Under the pieces are notes generated by a model that was not told the origin of the DNA, searched no databases, and saw only the letters and a program-made list of their open reading frames with translations. Shown one piece after another: positions 46,701 to 53,080 of a stretch of DNA of 64,000 nucleotides. The position numbers and the translations under genes are program-made. The stretch lies in NCBI GenBank assembly GCA_035489435.1, contig DATHKG010000161.1. One strand, given 5' to 3'. This DNA is from DATHKG01 sp035489435 (GTDB taxonomy: Bacteria > Bacteroidota > Bacteroidia > Chitinophagales > Chitinophagaceae). Position 1 is the stretch's first letter. Every line of letters starts with the position of its first letter.

Positions 46701-46726
46701 TTTGAACGAAAACTGAGTTGTTTCAT
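43712..46726 (-). CDS. SusC/RagA-family TonB-dependent outer-membrane transporter (second pair)
   Basis: A 1004-residue channel with a signal peptide (MLISMLFFLFCLTAFSQ), a carboxypeptidase-regulatory-like domain (TIRGTVRDQDNAPLPGVNVS), and a plug with VVVVGYGTLKKKEINSAVSSI and AAIYGTRGNGGVILITTKKG. The beta-barrel ends in SFLIGLNLGF. Like the first SusC it lacks an STN domain. It is the first gene of the glycan locus as transcribed, 488 bases from rplL. An operator-like palindrome lies 37-52 bases upstream of its ATG, the same spacing as at the other two promoters of the locus. Confidence 0.95.
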   Translation of the reverse strand: MKQLSFRSKQIMLISMLFFLFCLTAFSQARTIRGTVRDQDNAPLPGVNVSLKGTTTGTQTNIEGKYSVEAPVGNATLVFTFTGFTTQEVNVGSDTVVNITMSASTSSLDAVVVVGYGTLKKKEINSAVSSITPEDFRQSGARNALDLAQGKVAGLTITRTSGSNPNSGVNIQIRGINSLTASNSPLVVIDGIPGGNLDLLQQDDIASIDVLKDGSAAAIYGTRGNGGVILITTKKGKAGEARFDYNGYLRHEIPVMMPEFYNAAEIRQLIAEGKLPANRDNPLWGKVSNNMFEDEVHNENNISQYHNLAISGGSKNMTYRASLYYQALQGIANQNSRTNYGARVNLNHKGFNDKLTTLINLATNYNKANLVGIGWETILSRLPTQPIYNPDGSFYEDPGTTGSNNQASIYEQEMSKRDQQTTSLDVKFTLEILKNLRLSAFGALQRDMYVDNQYKDIGSRNSVVGSTNNVQPNGTGYAYKGQVNNNNYAFEPTIDYNKEFGQNTIAAVAGYSYRYEVNESSSFANSGFVNDLFENNNMGAGNWQRAQGGNMASNKNDNTLIAFFGRVNYSFKDRYYLQGILRREGSSRFGENNKWANFPAVSAGWELSKENFLQSLSHTINYLKLRIGYGETGNTGFANYASYVTLGTGGFYLYPDGVWRQTYGPNRNPNPDLRWETKKELNIGMDFGIANNRITGAVEVFQRRTVDLLETFDTQLPAYVQTNIYTNVGTIENRGIELTLSGQVIKSKELRWTMDFTGSTQTNKLITFSNEQYKGTAKSYGDIGGAGALGSAIRTVEGGQLGAFWGKRFAGFANDGSWLFFTRDNKAVPFSQINTSTDPNTTDLAVLGYGIPKYYASWTNSVSYKGFDLRVFFRGKFGHKVLNRMDMTYANKQTSTNLLKSTFGKHNQLNTSTVANTYQYSDYYLESGSYVKLDEITLAYNFKLKSQWVRSFRLYASTQNLATFTKYTGNDPDFINDTGLDAGLDGRGPYPSTTSFLIGLNLGF

Positions 46727-46762
46727 GCAAATGGGTTTTATTTTGATTGAAATCCAGAAAAT

Positions 46763-46778
46763 GCTAAACCGTTTTAGC
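46763..46778 (-). promoter_or_regulatory. Putative LacI-type operator upstream of the second susC
   Basis: GCTAAACCGTTTTAGC on the plus strand (GCTAAAACGGTTTAGC on the minus strand) is an almost perfect 16-bp palindrome with a CG in the centre, the common form of LacI-family operators. It sits 37-52 bases upstream of the susC start, so it would overlap the transcription start. Confidence 0.65.
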
Positions 46779-46875
46779 TTTTTAGTCTAAAAAAATATAT
46801 CTATGGGATATATTTATGGGGATTGTTTTCAGTTTGCCGGATTGCAATGCTAAATACAATAAACTATATGAGATT

Positions 46876-46910
46876 ATGCGTCAATATTACGCATCAAAAT
46901 CGATTTAGCA
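46876..46910. promoter_or_regulatory. Upstream cluster of inverted repeats before the second susC
   Basis: ATGCGT, 7 nt, ACGCAT (46876-46894) is followed by AAAATCGATTTAGC (46897-46910), which has the same TCGATTTAGC half as the operators of the locus. Together they lie about 150-185 bases upstream of susC and may be a second regulator-binding region. Confidence 0.4.
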
Positions 46911-47020
46911 AAAATGTTTTAACACTTCGTTATGACCACTCTGAAACAGGAAGACCACGGTACCGGGGAAAATGCTGCATGACATTTTAACTATTATTTC
47001 CCATCTTAGCTTGAGGCGGT

Positions 47021-47100
47021 AGTTGTGAGGGGTAAGTGGTGAGTGGTAAGTGGTAAGTGGTGAGTTTAGTGATGAGTTATTAGTTATGAGTGAAGTTATG
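47021..47100 (+). repeat. Third heptamer array
   Basis: Degenerate 7-bp units such as GTGGTAA, GTGGTGA and TATGAGT run head to tail for about 80 bases in the 488-base gap between susC and rplL. They are of the same family and period as the arrays near 5.2 and 5.7 kb, 41 kb away, so this is a dispersed repeat family. Confidence 0.8.
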
Positions 47101-47154
47101 GGTTGATGAGATTGTGCTTGAGCGGATGATAGGTTGGGAATTTATTCATTAGAT

Positions 47155-47191
47155 GGCAAAAAAATAGCTGTTTCAGTTTAATGAAACAGCC
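47155..47191 (-). terminator. rplL terminator
   Basis: On the minus strand GCTGTTTCA pairs with TGAAACAGC around a 6-nt loop, followed by TATTTTTTTG. It lies 24 nt after the rplL stop and ends the ribosomal protein operon, so rpoBC is not in it. Confidence 0.9.
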
Positions 47192-47214
47192 ATTTATAAA
47201 ATTTAAGCTAAGGC

Positions 47215-47589
47215 TTACTGCATTTCAACGTCAGCACCAGCTTCTTTCAGCTTAGCTACCATTGCTTCTGCATCAGCTTTGCTGATTCCTTCCTTGATTG
47301 GTTTTGGAGCGCCGTCAACCAGGTCTTTTGCTTCTTTAAGACCTAAGCCTGTCAGATCTTTAACGATCTTAACAACACCTAATTTAGATGCACCACCGCT
47401 TTTCAGGATAACTGTGAATGCGGTCTGCTCTTCTTTCGGAGCTGCACCACTTTCACCACCTGCTGCTGCAACCACAGTTGCTGCTGCTGGTTCAATACCG
47501 TATTCTGATTTCAGGAAATCAGCCAATTCCTGTACTTCTTTTACAGTAAGGCCAACCAGTTGTTCTGCTAATGTTTTTACGTCTGCCAT
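47215..47589 (-). CDS. rplL: 50S ribosomal protein L7/L12
   Basis: The 124-residue stalk protein. The N-terminal dimerisation part (MADVKTLAEQLVGLTVKEV) is followed by an Ala/Gly-rich hinge (AAATVVAAAGGESG) and the C-terminal factor-binding domain with VKDLTGLGLKEAKDLVDGAP in shortened form and MVAKLKEAGADVEMQ. It recruits translation factors to the ribosome. It is the last gene of the rplKAJL operon here, closed by a terminator, with rpoB 15 kb away instead of next door. Confidence 0.98.
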   Translation of the reverse strand: MADVKTLAEQLVGLTVKEVQELADFLKSEYGIEPAAATVVAAAGGESGAAPKEEQTAFTVILKSGGASKLGVVKIVKDLTGLGLKEAKDLVDGAPKPIKEGISKADAEAMVAKLKEAGADVEMQ

Positions 47590-47732
47590 TTGATTTAAAA
47601 TTTTTTCCGCCTTCAGTGCCTGGGTCTCAGACTCCGGCGGATATGATTAAAAAAATTTCGCCTTTATGTTTCCCTCAGGCCTGGGATATTATTAATATAA
47701 ATGCTGCAATTTATTTTACTTCTGTTTCAAAT

Positions 47733-47752
47733 CCGGATTTACCTTAATCCGG
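47733..47752 (-). other. Hairpin in the rplJ-rplL gap
   Basis: CCGGATT pairs with AATCCGG around a 6-nt loop in the unusually long gap (185 bases) between rplJ and rplL. It has no T run. It may tune the L10:L12 expression ratio, since L12 is needed in several copies per ribosome. Confidence 0.4.
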
Positions 47753-47774
47753 CATTATCCACGAAGCTGCAAGC

Positions 47775-48455
47775 TTAGGCTTTTGGTGCTGCCGGAGCAT
47801 CATCAGAAGCCGGAGCATCAGAAGCTGGTGCTTCAGGTGCTGGTGTAGCTGCGGGTGCTTCAGGTGTTGCTGTTGCACTTGCTTCAGCTGCTGGTGCTGC
47901 TGCACTTGCTTCAGCTGCTGTTGCACTTGTTTCAGCAGTAGCATTTGCTCCGCCACCTGCAGCCAGTTGTTCGTGATGATGCAATAAAGCCGCGATAACT
48001 CTCTTAGCCGGTGATTGCAACAACCCGATAACTTCTCCGATCAGCTCGTTCTTGGTCTTGATTTGTGTAAGTGCTTTCAGACTCTCATCGCCTGCATAAA
48101 TATCGCCATTGATAAAAGCCGCTTTCAGTGATGGTTTTTTACCATTGCTTGCTTTGCGGAAAGAACTTATGATCAAAGCTGGTTCCTTTGGATTCTCAGA
48201 AAACAGCAATGCAGTTACTTTATGCAATGACTCATAAACACCTTCGTATTTGGTACTGTCCAGAGACTCAAGTGCCTTTTTTATCAAAGTATTTTTTGCA
48301 ACCCTCATTTCAACCTGCTTGTCGAAACATGCACGGCGAAGCTTACCTACCTGCTCAACACTGAGTGATTCAGTATCGGCAACATAGAAGTTATTGTATT
48401 GTGAGAATTTGCCTTTCAGCAATTCGATCACTTCATTTTTTTCCTGTTTGTTCAT
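47775..48455 (-). CDS. rplJ: 50S ribosomal protein L10 with Ala/Pro-rich C-terminal extension
   Basis: A 226-residue protein. Residues 1-164 are ordinary L10, the base of the L7/L12 stalk, with NFYVADTESLSVEQVGKLR and LLQSPAKRVIAALLHH. Residues 165-226 form an extra low-complexity tail of Ala, Pro, Thr, Ser and Glu (e.g. EAPAATPAPEAPASDAPASD). Typical L10 proteins end at about 165-180 residues with a helix that binds L12 dimers; here that region is replaced or extended by the tail. At the DNA level the tail is built from short GCTTCAGCTGCTG-like repeats, a sign of slippage. Confidence 0.95.
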   Translation of the reverse strand: MNKQEKNEVIELLKGKFSQYNNFYVADTESLSVEQVGKLRRACFDKQVEMRVAKNTLIKKALESLDSTKYEGVYESLHKVTALLFSENPKEPALIISSFRKASNGKKPSLKAAFINGDIYAGDESLKALTQIKTKNELIGEVIGLLQSPAKRVIAALLHHHEQLAAGGGANATAETSATAAEASAAAPAAEASATATPEAPAATPAPEAPASDAPASDDAPAAPKA

Positions 48456-48482
48456 AACAAAAAGTTTTATCCGTAGCCGGAA

Positions 48483-49175
48483 TTAGTTCATTAATGATTT
48501 TGTATCAACAGCAATTGCCGGACTCATAGTAGTTGCCATGAAAATACTTTTCAGGTAAATACCTTTTGAAGAAGATGGTTTTGCCTTTACAATCGCATTG
48601 ATCAGCTCGTTGCTGTTCTCTGTGATTTTTTCAGGACTAAAGCTTACACGACCGATTGAAGCATGGATAATTCCAGCCTTATCAACCTTGAAAGCAATTT
48701 TACCACCCTTTACTTCATTCACAGCTGCTGCTACATCATTGGTAACAGTTCCGGTTTTGGGATTTGGCATCAGGTTACGTGGACCTAATATCTTACCAAG
48801 TTTACCAATCTTAGGCATTACAGAAGGAGTTGCGATGATAACATCTACATCAACCCATCCGCCTTCAATCTTTTGTACAAATTCATCTAACCCTACATAG
48901 TCAGCACCTGCTGCTCTTGCATCGGCTTCTTTGTCCGGAGGACAAAGAACAAGTACTTTTTTAGTTTTACCGGTACCATGTGGCAGACTTACTGTGCCAC
49001 GGATTGCCTGGTCAGCCTTCTTTGGATCAACCCCGAGACGGATATGAAGATCTACTGAAGAGTCAAATTTTGTGGTATTCACTTCTTTTACAAGTGAAGA
49101 AGCTTCCTTTAAGGAATATGATTTGGTTTTGTCGACCTTAGAATCGACTGCTTTTCTTTTTTTAGGTATTCCCAT
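48483..49175 (-). CDS. rplA: 50S ribosomal protein L1
   Basis: About 230 residues. L1 binds 23S rRNA at the mobile L1 stalk and in many bacteria also represses its own operon. Family blocks are visible: VDLHIRLGVDPKKADQAIRG in shortened form, GTVSLPHGTGKTKKVLV, GPRNLMPNPKTGTVT and the C-terminal PSSSKGIYLKSIFMATTMSP in shortened form. ATG at 49175 (MGIPKKRK) is preferred; an ATG two codons upstream (49181) is also possible. It lies between rplK and rplJ as usual. Confidence 0.97.
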   Translation of the reverse strand: MGIPKKRKAVDSKVDKTKSYSLKEASSLVKEVNTTKFDSSVDLHIRLGVDPKKADQAIRGTVSLPHGTGKTKKVLVLCPPDKEADARAAGADYVGLDEFVQKIEGGWVDVDVIIATPSVMPKIGKLGKILGPRNLMPNPKTGTVTNDVAAAVNEVKGGKIAFKVDKAGIIHASIGRVSFSPEKITENSNELINAIVKAKPSSSKGIYLKSIFMATTMSPAIAVDTKSLMN

Positions 49176-49228
49176 GATCATTCAAGTTTTAGAATCTCCT
49201 CCTGTAAGTACGGGAGGAATGTGAACAA

Positions 49229-49672
49229 TTAATTTTCCCAGGGTGCTTTACCATCAACGGTAATACCCATACTGCGGGCTGTTCCGGCAACCATGCGCAT
49301 AGCGCTGTCTAGTGTAAAGCAATTCAGGTCACTCATTTTGTCGTTGGCAATTGCCTCAACCTGTGACCAGCTTACTTTTCCTACTTTATTGCGGTTTGGT
49401 TCTTTTGAACCACTCTGCAATTTGGCCGCTTCTAACAACTGAACGGAAGCTGGAGGAGTTTTGATGATGAATTCGAAAGACTTGTCGGAATAAACGGTGA
49501 TCAGTACCGGAAGTACTTTTCCCATTTTGTCCTGAGTACGTGCGTTGTACTGTTTACAGAATTCCATGATATTAATACCCTTGGAACCCAATGCAGGACC
49601 TACTGGAGGCGCAGGATTAGCCTGGCCGCCCTTTACCTGTAGCTTTACGTAGCCGGTAATTTCTTTTGCCAT
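49229..49672 (-). CDS. rplK: 50S ribosomal protein L11
   Basis: The 147-residue L11, a component of the GTPase-associated centre of the 50S subunit. The sequence has GQANPAPPVGPALGSKGINIMEFCKQYN in shortened form, the classic N-terminal L11 motif, and the rRNA-binding C-terminal domain ending in ARSMGITVDGKAPWEN. It is the first gene of the rplKAJL operon, with its own promoter in the gap to the divergently transcribed gene at 49943. Normally nusG would be just upstream; here 2.3 kb separates them. Confidence 0.98.
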   Translation of the reverse strand: MAKEITGYVKLQVKGGQANPAPPVGPALGSKGINIMEFCKQYNARTQDKMGKVLPVLITVYSDKSFEFIIKTPPASVQLLEAAKLQSGSKEPNRNKVGKVSWSQVEAIANDKMSDLNCFTLDSAMRMVAGTARSMGITVDGKAPWEN

Positions 49673-49757
49673 GTTTTACAATTTTTTTGGTGATAGCGTG
49701 ATACAATTAGCATCACTCCCAAACCATCTGAAAATAAGAACTTTTTATTTGGGGACG

Positions 49758-49788
49758 CGAAAGTACAATTTTATCAACTAATAAACAA
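49758..49788 (-). promoter_or_regulatory. rplK promoter
   Basis: On the minus strand TTG (49786-49788), 20 nt, TACTTTCG (49758-49765), one mismatch from TAnnTTTG. It predicts a start about 80 bases upstream of the rplK ATG and would make the rplKAJL operon independent of nusG. Confidence 0.6.
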
Positions 49789-49942
49789 GAAAATTTCAAA
49801 TCAAACGCACTCACCTCAAGCAAGGTCCGCAGGCCGGGAATTCCGACGTTTTTCTCAACTTGTCGCAAAATCAATATCTTGCTTTCTTGACTTGTATTCA
49901 AATAGTTTTAGACACCTCGCTTCCGGAAAAGAGAAAGCATAA

Positions 49943-51238
49943 ATGCGAACCAGTCGGATAATTCCCTTATTGTTACTTTTTACCCTGGTGTTGGTCGCAT
50001 TTAATTGGTATGTGCGAAAAAAACTACCGGACAGCTATGCCCTCCAACTGTCATACAATGAACTGTACCTGGATGCCGAAGCACTACGGATAAAAGACGC
50101 CCAAAGCGATGAAGATAAATTAATTATTCATCTTGGTGGTTTGACCCGGAATCTGGCTACAAATATACCGCAGTCACACTTCTCAGACAGTTCAACTTTG
50201 GTTTTTAATGCTAAGGACAGCGCGCGTCTGTTCTGGATAAAACAAGACGGGTTTTCCGACTCGGCACAATTATCAATAACATATTCCCCCACAGCTATTT
50301 ACCTGGCAGCGGGCAACAGTGAAAAAAGCAATTTTGAAATTAACAGTTCTTCCCTGATATTTTCTGATGCAAGGCTAACTAGTCATAAGCTTTGGGCTTT
50401 CGACTTCTTTCATAACGGGAATTATACAGGGAAGTCTGAAGAACCAGTGATGAAACTTACTGACTATCTCCGGGATAGTATAGGCATCGTGCATGCAGAC
50501 CCCGGACTTACCCGGTTACAAAAGATTTTTTCTCATCTCTGGCCTTTTGTTCGGGCAAACATGGGAGTGCCGGCAGACTCGTTGAATGGTAAAGCACCGC
50601 TTGAACTAATTAGTCTGTTGAAGACCGGGAAGGTGAAGGTCTGGTGCGGTAATATTTCTTCGTTATTGGGAGCTATGACAAATGCAGCAGGTCTTTCCAC
50701 CCGCCTCGTAACCACAGAAGGTTATGAATCGTTCGCATATCCGGTGCATTCGTTTAATGAAGTTTTTCTGCCGGAATACGGAACATGGATATATACCGAT
50801 CTCACGAATGGTGTGGCCTACCTCGAAACCGCCGGCAAGCCCTTGAATACTGTGCAGTTAAACAGGGTACTGAGATCCGGGATTGAAAAATTCAAGGTTG
50901 AAGCAATTACCTTTCGTGATTCTATTCAACATACTGATATTGACAGTCTGCCAGTCCTTTTTAAAGGCTATTTTGCTGCACCCCAGCGCTTTCGATTTTA
51001 TTATCCTCAATACCTGCGGGAGCAGAACCTCCATTCTATCTGGAACAGAGTCAAAAGATTTGTGAAACCCTCTTACAACTACGCCTATTACAGTGAGGAT
51101 AATCATTATGCTTCAACCAGTTTCTGGTTACGTTCATTAAGCGGATACCTTTTAATATTGATGATTTTTGTAAATGGTATTGCTGTCAGTCTGATTCTTT
51201 GGCGGTGGAAGCGTCGTGCACAGAATAAAAAAAGTTGA
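49943..51238 (+). CDS. Membrane-anchored transglutaminase-like protein
   Basis: A 431-residue protein with an N-terminal membrane segment (residues 6-22) and a C-terminal one (about 400-418) ending in a basic tail. The middle has a transglutaminase-like (papain-fold) core: C235 in VWCGNIS, H269 in PVHSFNEVFLPE and D286 in WIYTDLTNG, the Cys-His-Asp triad. Such domains act as peptidases, amidases or crosslinkers; which of these applies is unclear. It is divergent from rplK, 270 bases away, and read towards the H1-like gene. It interrupts the usual nusG-rplK neighbourhood. A faint 19-bp duplication follows its stop. Confidence 0.75.
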   Translation: MRTSRIIPLLLLFTLVLVAFNWYVRKKLPDSYALQLSYNELYLDAEALRIKDAQSDEDKLIIHLGGLTRNLATNIPQSHFSDSSTLVFNAKDSARLFWIKQDGFSDSAQLSITYSPTAIYLAAGNSEKSNFEINSSSLIFSDARLTSHKLWAFDFFHNGNYTGKSEEPVMKLTDYLRDSIGIVHADPGLTRLQKIFSHLWPFVRANMGVPADSLNGKAPLELISLLKTGKVKVWCGNISSLLGAMTNAAGLSTRLVTTEGYESFAYPVHSFNEVFLPEYGTWIYTDLTNGVAYLETAGKPLNTVQLNRVLRSGIEKFKVEAITFRDSIQHTDIDSLPVLFKGYFAAPQRFRFYYPQYLREQNLHSIWNRVKRFVKPSYNYAYYSEDNHYASTSFWLRSLSGYLLILMIFVNGIAVSLILWRWKRRAQNKKS

Positions 51239-51276
51239 AATTTCGACCTTTACAGAAAATTTTGGCCTTTACCAGA
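51239..51276 (+). repeat. Weak 19-bp x2 repeat directly after a stop codon
   Basis: AATTTCGACCTTTACAGAA is followed by AATTTTGGCCTTTACCAGA, 14 of 19 identical, beginning at the base after the TGA of the transglutaminase-like gene. It fits the stop-codon array pattern of the first 16 kb but is weak by itself. Confidence 0.45.
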
Positions 51277-51506
51277 TGAAGTACTGATTGCCAGTATTTT
51301 AATGCCTAAAACTTGACCTGATCAATTTTTTTAAGTAATTATGCAAAATAAACGTTTGCTATTTGTAATTGGGCAGTTAATTAACATGTTATGAATAACT
51401 AATTGGCCCTGTTTTTCATTTTTCAAATTTTTATGCGTAGCTTTTCTAATTAAAAAATTAAATTCTGCAAATATTTTTTTACTAACACTCATTAAATTCA
51501 AACAAA

Positions 51507-51893
51507 ATGGCTAAAGCAAAGAAGAAAGCGGCTCCTAAAAAAGCAGCTAAGAAAGCAGCTCCGAAGAAAAAGGGAGCAAAAAAAGCAGCTCCTAAAAAAG
51601 CAGCTAAAAAAGGTGCAAAAAAGAAAGCCGCTAAAAAAGCAGCTCCTAAAAAAGCCGCTAAAAAAGGCGCAAAAAAAAAGGCCGCTAAAAAAGCCGCAAA
51701 AAAAAAAGTAGCTAAGAAAGCGGCGCCCAAAAAAGTAGCTAAGAAAGCGGCACCAAAAAAAGCTGGCAAGAAAAAAGCAGCTAAAAAACGCGCTTCCAGG
51801 CCATCAGATAGCAATTCCGCTATGTCAATGCCAGGAGCTGAGCCAGCAAATGAAATAGGAACTGACGTTCCTTCAGATAACGCAAACTTGTAA
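51507..51893 (+). CDS. Histone H1-like Lys/Ala-rich DNA-binding protein
   Basis: A 128-residue protein. Residues 1-95 consist of degenerate KKAAPKKAAKK-type repeats of Lys, Ala and Pro, as in the C-terminal tail of eukaryotic histone H1 and in bacterial H1-like proteins (Hc1/AlgP type). The last 33 residues are different, acidic and Ser/Asn-rich (SDSNSAMSMPGAEP...). It is expected to bind DNA non-specifically through the disordered basic region and to help compact the nucleoid, or to bind RNA. The repeats are also present at the DNA level, so length variation between strains is likely. A 268-base leader region precedes it and a good terminator follows. Confidence 0.88.
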   Translation: MAKAKKKAAPKKAAKKAAPKKKGAKKAAPKKAAKKGAKKKAAKKAAPKKAAKKGAKKKAAKKAAKKKVAKKAAPKKVAKKAAPKKAGKKKAAKKRASRPSDSNSAMSMPGAEPANEIGTDVPSDNANL

Positions 51894-51924
51894 AATTTTA
51901 CTTTTTTTACCTGTTTAAATTCAA

Positions 51925-51956
51925 CAAAAAAAGCCCTCTTTCGGGGGCTTTTTTAT
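51925..51956. terminator. Terminator shared by the H1-like gene and nusG
   Basis: AAAAAAGCCCTC, three bases, CGGGGGCTTTTTT: a short G/C stem with A/T runs on both sides, 33 nt after the H1-like stop and 29 nt after the nusG stop, so it can act in both directions. Confidence 0.88.
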
Positions 51957-51984
51957 TTTATGGTAATGAATTCTAATCGCTTTG

Positions 51985-52575
51985 TTAAGCCAGTTTTTCA
52001 ACCTGCATATAGTTCAATTCCACTGGGGTTGAACGTCCAAATATCTTCACTGTAACTTTCAGTTTTTTCTTCTCATCGTTCACTTCCTCTATCATACCAT
52101 TGAAGTCGTTGAATGGCCCTTCGATGATTTTAATAGTTTCACCCACGATAAACGGCTCACTCATTGTAGCTCCGCCGGCCTCAGCCATTTCATCCATTTT
52201 ACCAAGCATCTTATTCACTTCAGCTTTGCGAAGAGCTATCGGTGTTTCTTTGCCAAGAAAATGTATGACACTGTTTGTATTTTTTATTGCTTCACGCAGA
52301 TCTTCGGATAACTTACCATCAGTCACCTCTATCATTACATAGCCAGGATAATAGTTACGCTCACGCATCACCTTCTTACCATTCTGCACTTTGTAAACCT
52401 TTTCAACAGGAAGAAATACCTGCTTAACAATATCGGTCCAACCACTGCGCGCAATTTCCTTATCCAGGTATTCTTTTACTTTCCGCTCCTTTCCGCTAAC
52501 AACCCGTAGCACGAACCATTTGGTTTCCTGCTGAGACGTTTCGTTATCGTGTTGCTGAGTAGTTTGATTTTCCAT
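51985..52575 (-). CDS. nusG: Transcription termination/antitermination factor NusG
   Basis: A 196-residue NusG. The NGN domain starts at KWFVLRVVSGKERKVKEYL in shortened form and has NYYPGYVMIEV. The C-terminal KOW domain has IIEGPFNDFNGMIEEVNDEKKKLKV in shortened form and ends PVELNYMQVEKL. It binds RNA polymerase and links it to Rho or to the ribosome. A longer frame (to 52701) would overlap secE and has no family support; ATG at 52575 is right. It follows secE by 2 bases. Confidence 0.97.
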   Translation of the reverse strand: MENQTTQQHDNETSQQETKWFVLRVVSGKERKVKEYLDKEIARSGWTDIVKQVFLPVEKVYKVQNGKKVMRERNYYPGYVMIEVTDGKLSEDLREAIKNTNSVIHFLGKETPIALRKAEVNKMLGKMDEMAEAGGATMSEPFIVGETIKIIEGPFNDFNGMIEEVNDEKKKLKVTVKIFGRSTPVELNYMQVEKLA

Positions 52576-52577
52576 TA

Positions 52578-52769
52578 TCAAAAAAATGAGTAGATTAATT
52601 TCAGACCGGACTGAGCCACAAGATCCATTCCCCAAACCAGGCCGGTGATAACCAGGGTGGCTATCAACACGATCACGGTGGATTGTTGCAATTGTGTCCA
52701 CGTAGGCCAGGTTACTTTTTCGAGTAACTCTTTATAAGATTCCTTAAAATAATTCGCAACTTTATTCAT
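52578..52769 (-). CDS. secE: Preprotein translocase subunit SecE
   Basis: The 63-residue single-span form of SecE. The amphipathic N-terminal helix NYFKESYKELLEKVTWPTW in shortened form contains the conserved KVTWPT motif, followed by one membrane helix (about 30-52). It clamps SecY in the protein-export channel. Its position between tRNA-Trp and nusG is the standard one in bacteria. Confidence 0.96.
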   Translation of the reverse strand: MNKVANYFKESYKELLEKVTWPTWTQLQQSTVIVLIATLVITGLVWGMDLVAQSGLKLIYSFF

Positions 52770-52870
52770 TTGCTTGTTTTAATATTCAACGTTTTGGGAC
52801 CGGGTATCTAATTCAAAACACCGAACGGTATAAGTTTATTATATCGTGACGGTGTTAAATTATATTTACT

Positions 52871-52944
52871 TGGCACGGGCACTAGGATTCGAACCCAGAT
52901 CAAAGGTTTTGGAGACCTCTATTCTACCATTGAACTATGCCCGT
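52871..52944 (-). tRNA. tRNA-Trp (CCA)
   Basis: On the minus strand an acceptor ACGGGCA/TGCCCGT, D-arm, anticodon loop CTCCAAA with anticodon CCA, and a T-arm with GGGTTCGAATCC are present. The 3' CCA is encoded. It lies between tuf and secE, as in many bacteria. Confidence 0.96.
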
Positions 52945-53008
52945 ATAACAACTAAGGTCCGAAATAATATCTAGCATGTTAAGCTTTAATCAAGATTTTT
53001 TTAAGCTT

Positions 53009-53038
53009 AAAAAAGTGCCTGTAAGCAGGCACTTTTTT
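53009..53038 (-). terminator. tuf terminator
   Basis: AAAAAGTGCCTG, 4 nt, CAGGCACTTTTTT: a perfect stem with a T run on either strand, about 45 nt after the tuf stop. It precedes tRNA-Trp in the reading direction, so tRNA-Trp-secE-nusG may rely on read-through or a separate promoter. Confidence 0.9.
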
Positions 53039-53080
53039 ATTACTTACTTGATATTTCAGACCAAAAGTCCGCTATTGGAA

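Noticed and set aside
47744..47956. Gln/Leu-rich frame inside rplJ
   Set aside because: It is an out-of-frame reading of the repetitive L10 tail.
51482..51814. Minus-strand frame rich in Phe and Ala opposite the H1-like gene
   Set aside because: It is the reverse reading of Lys/Ala codon repeats and has no independent support; the plus-strand H1-like protein explains the sequence.
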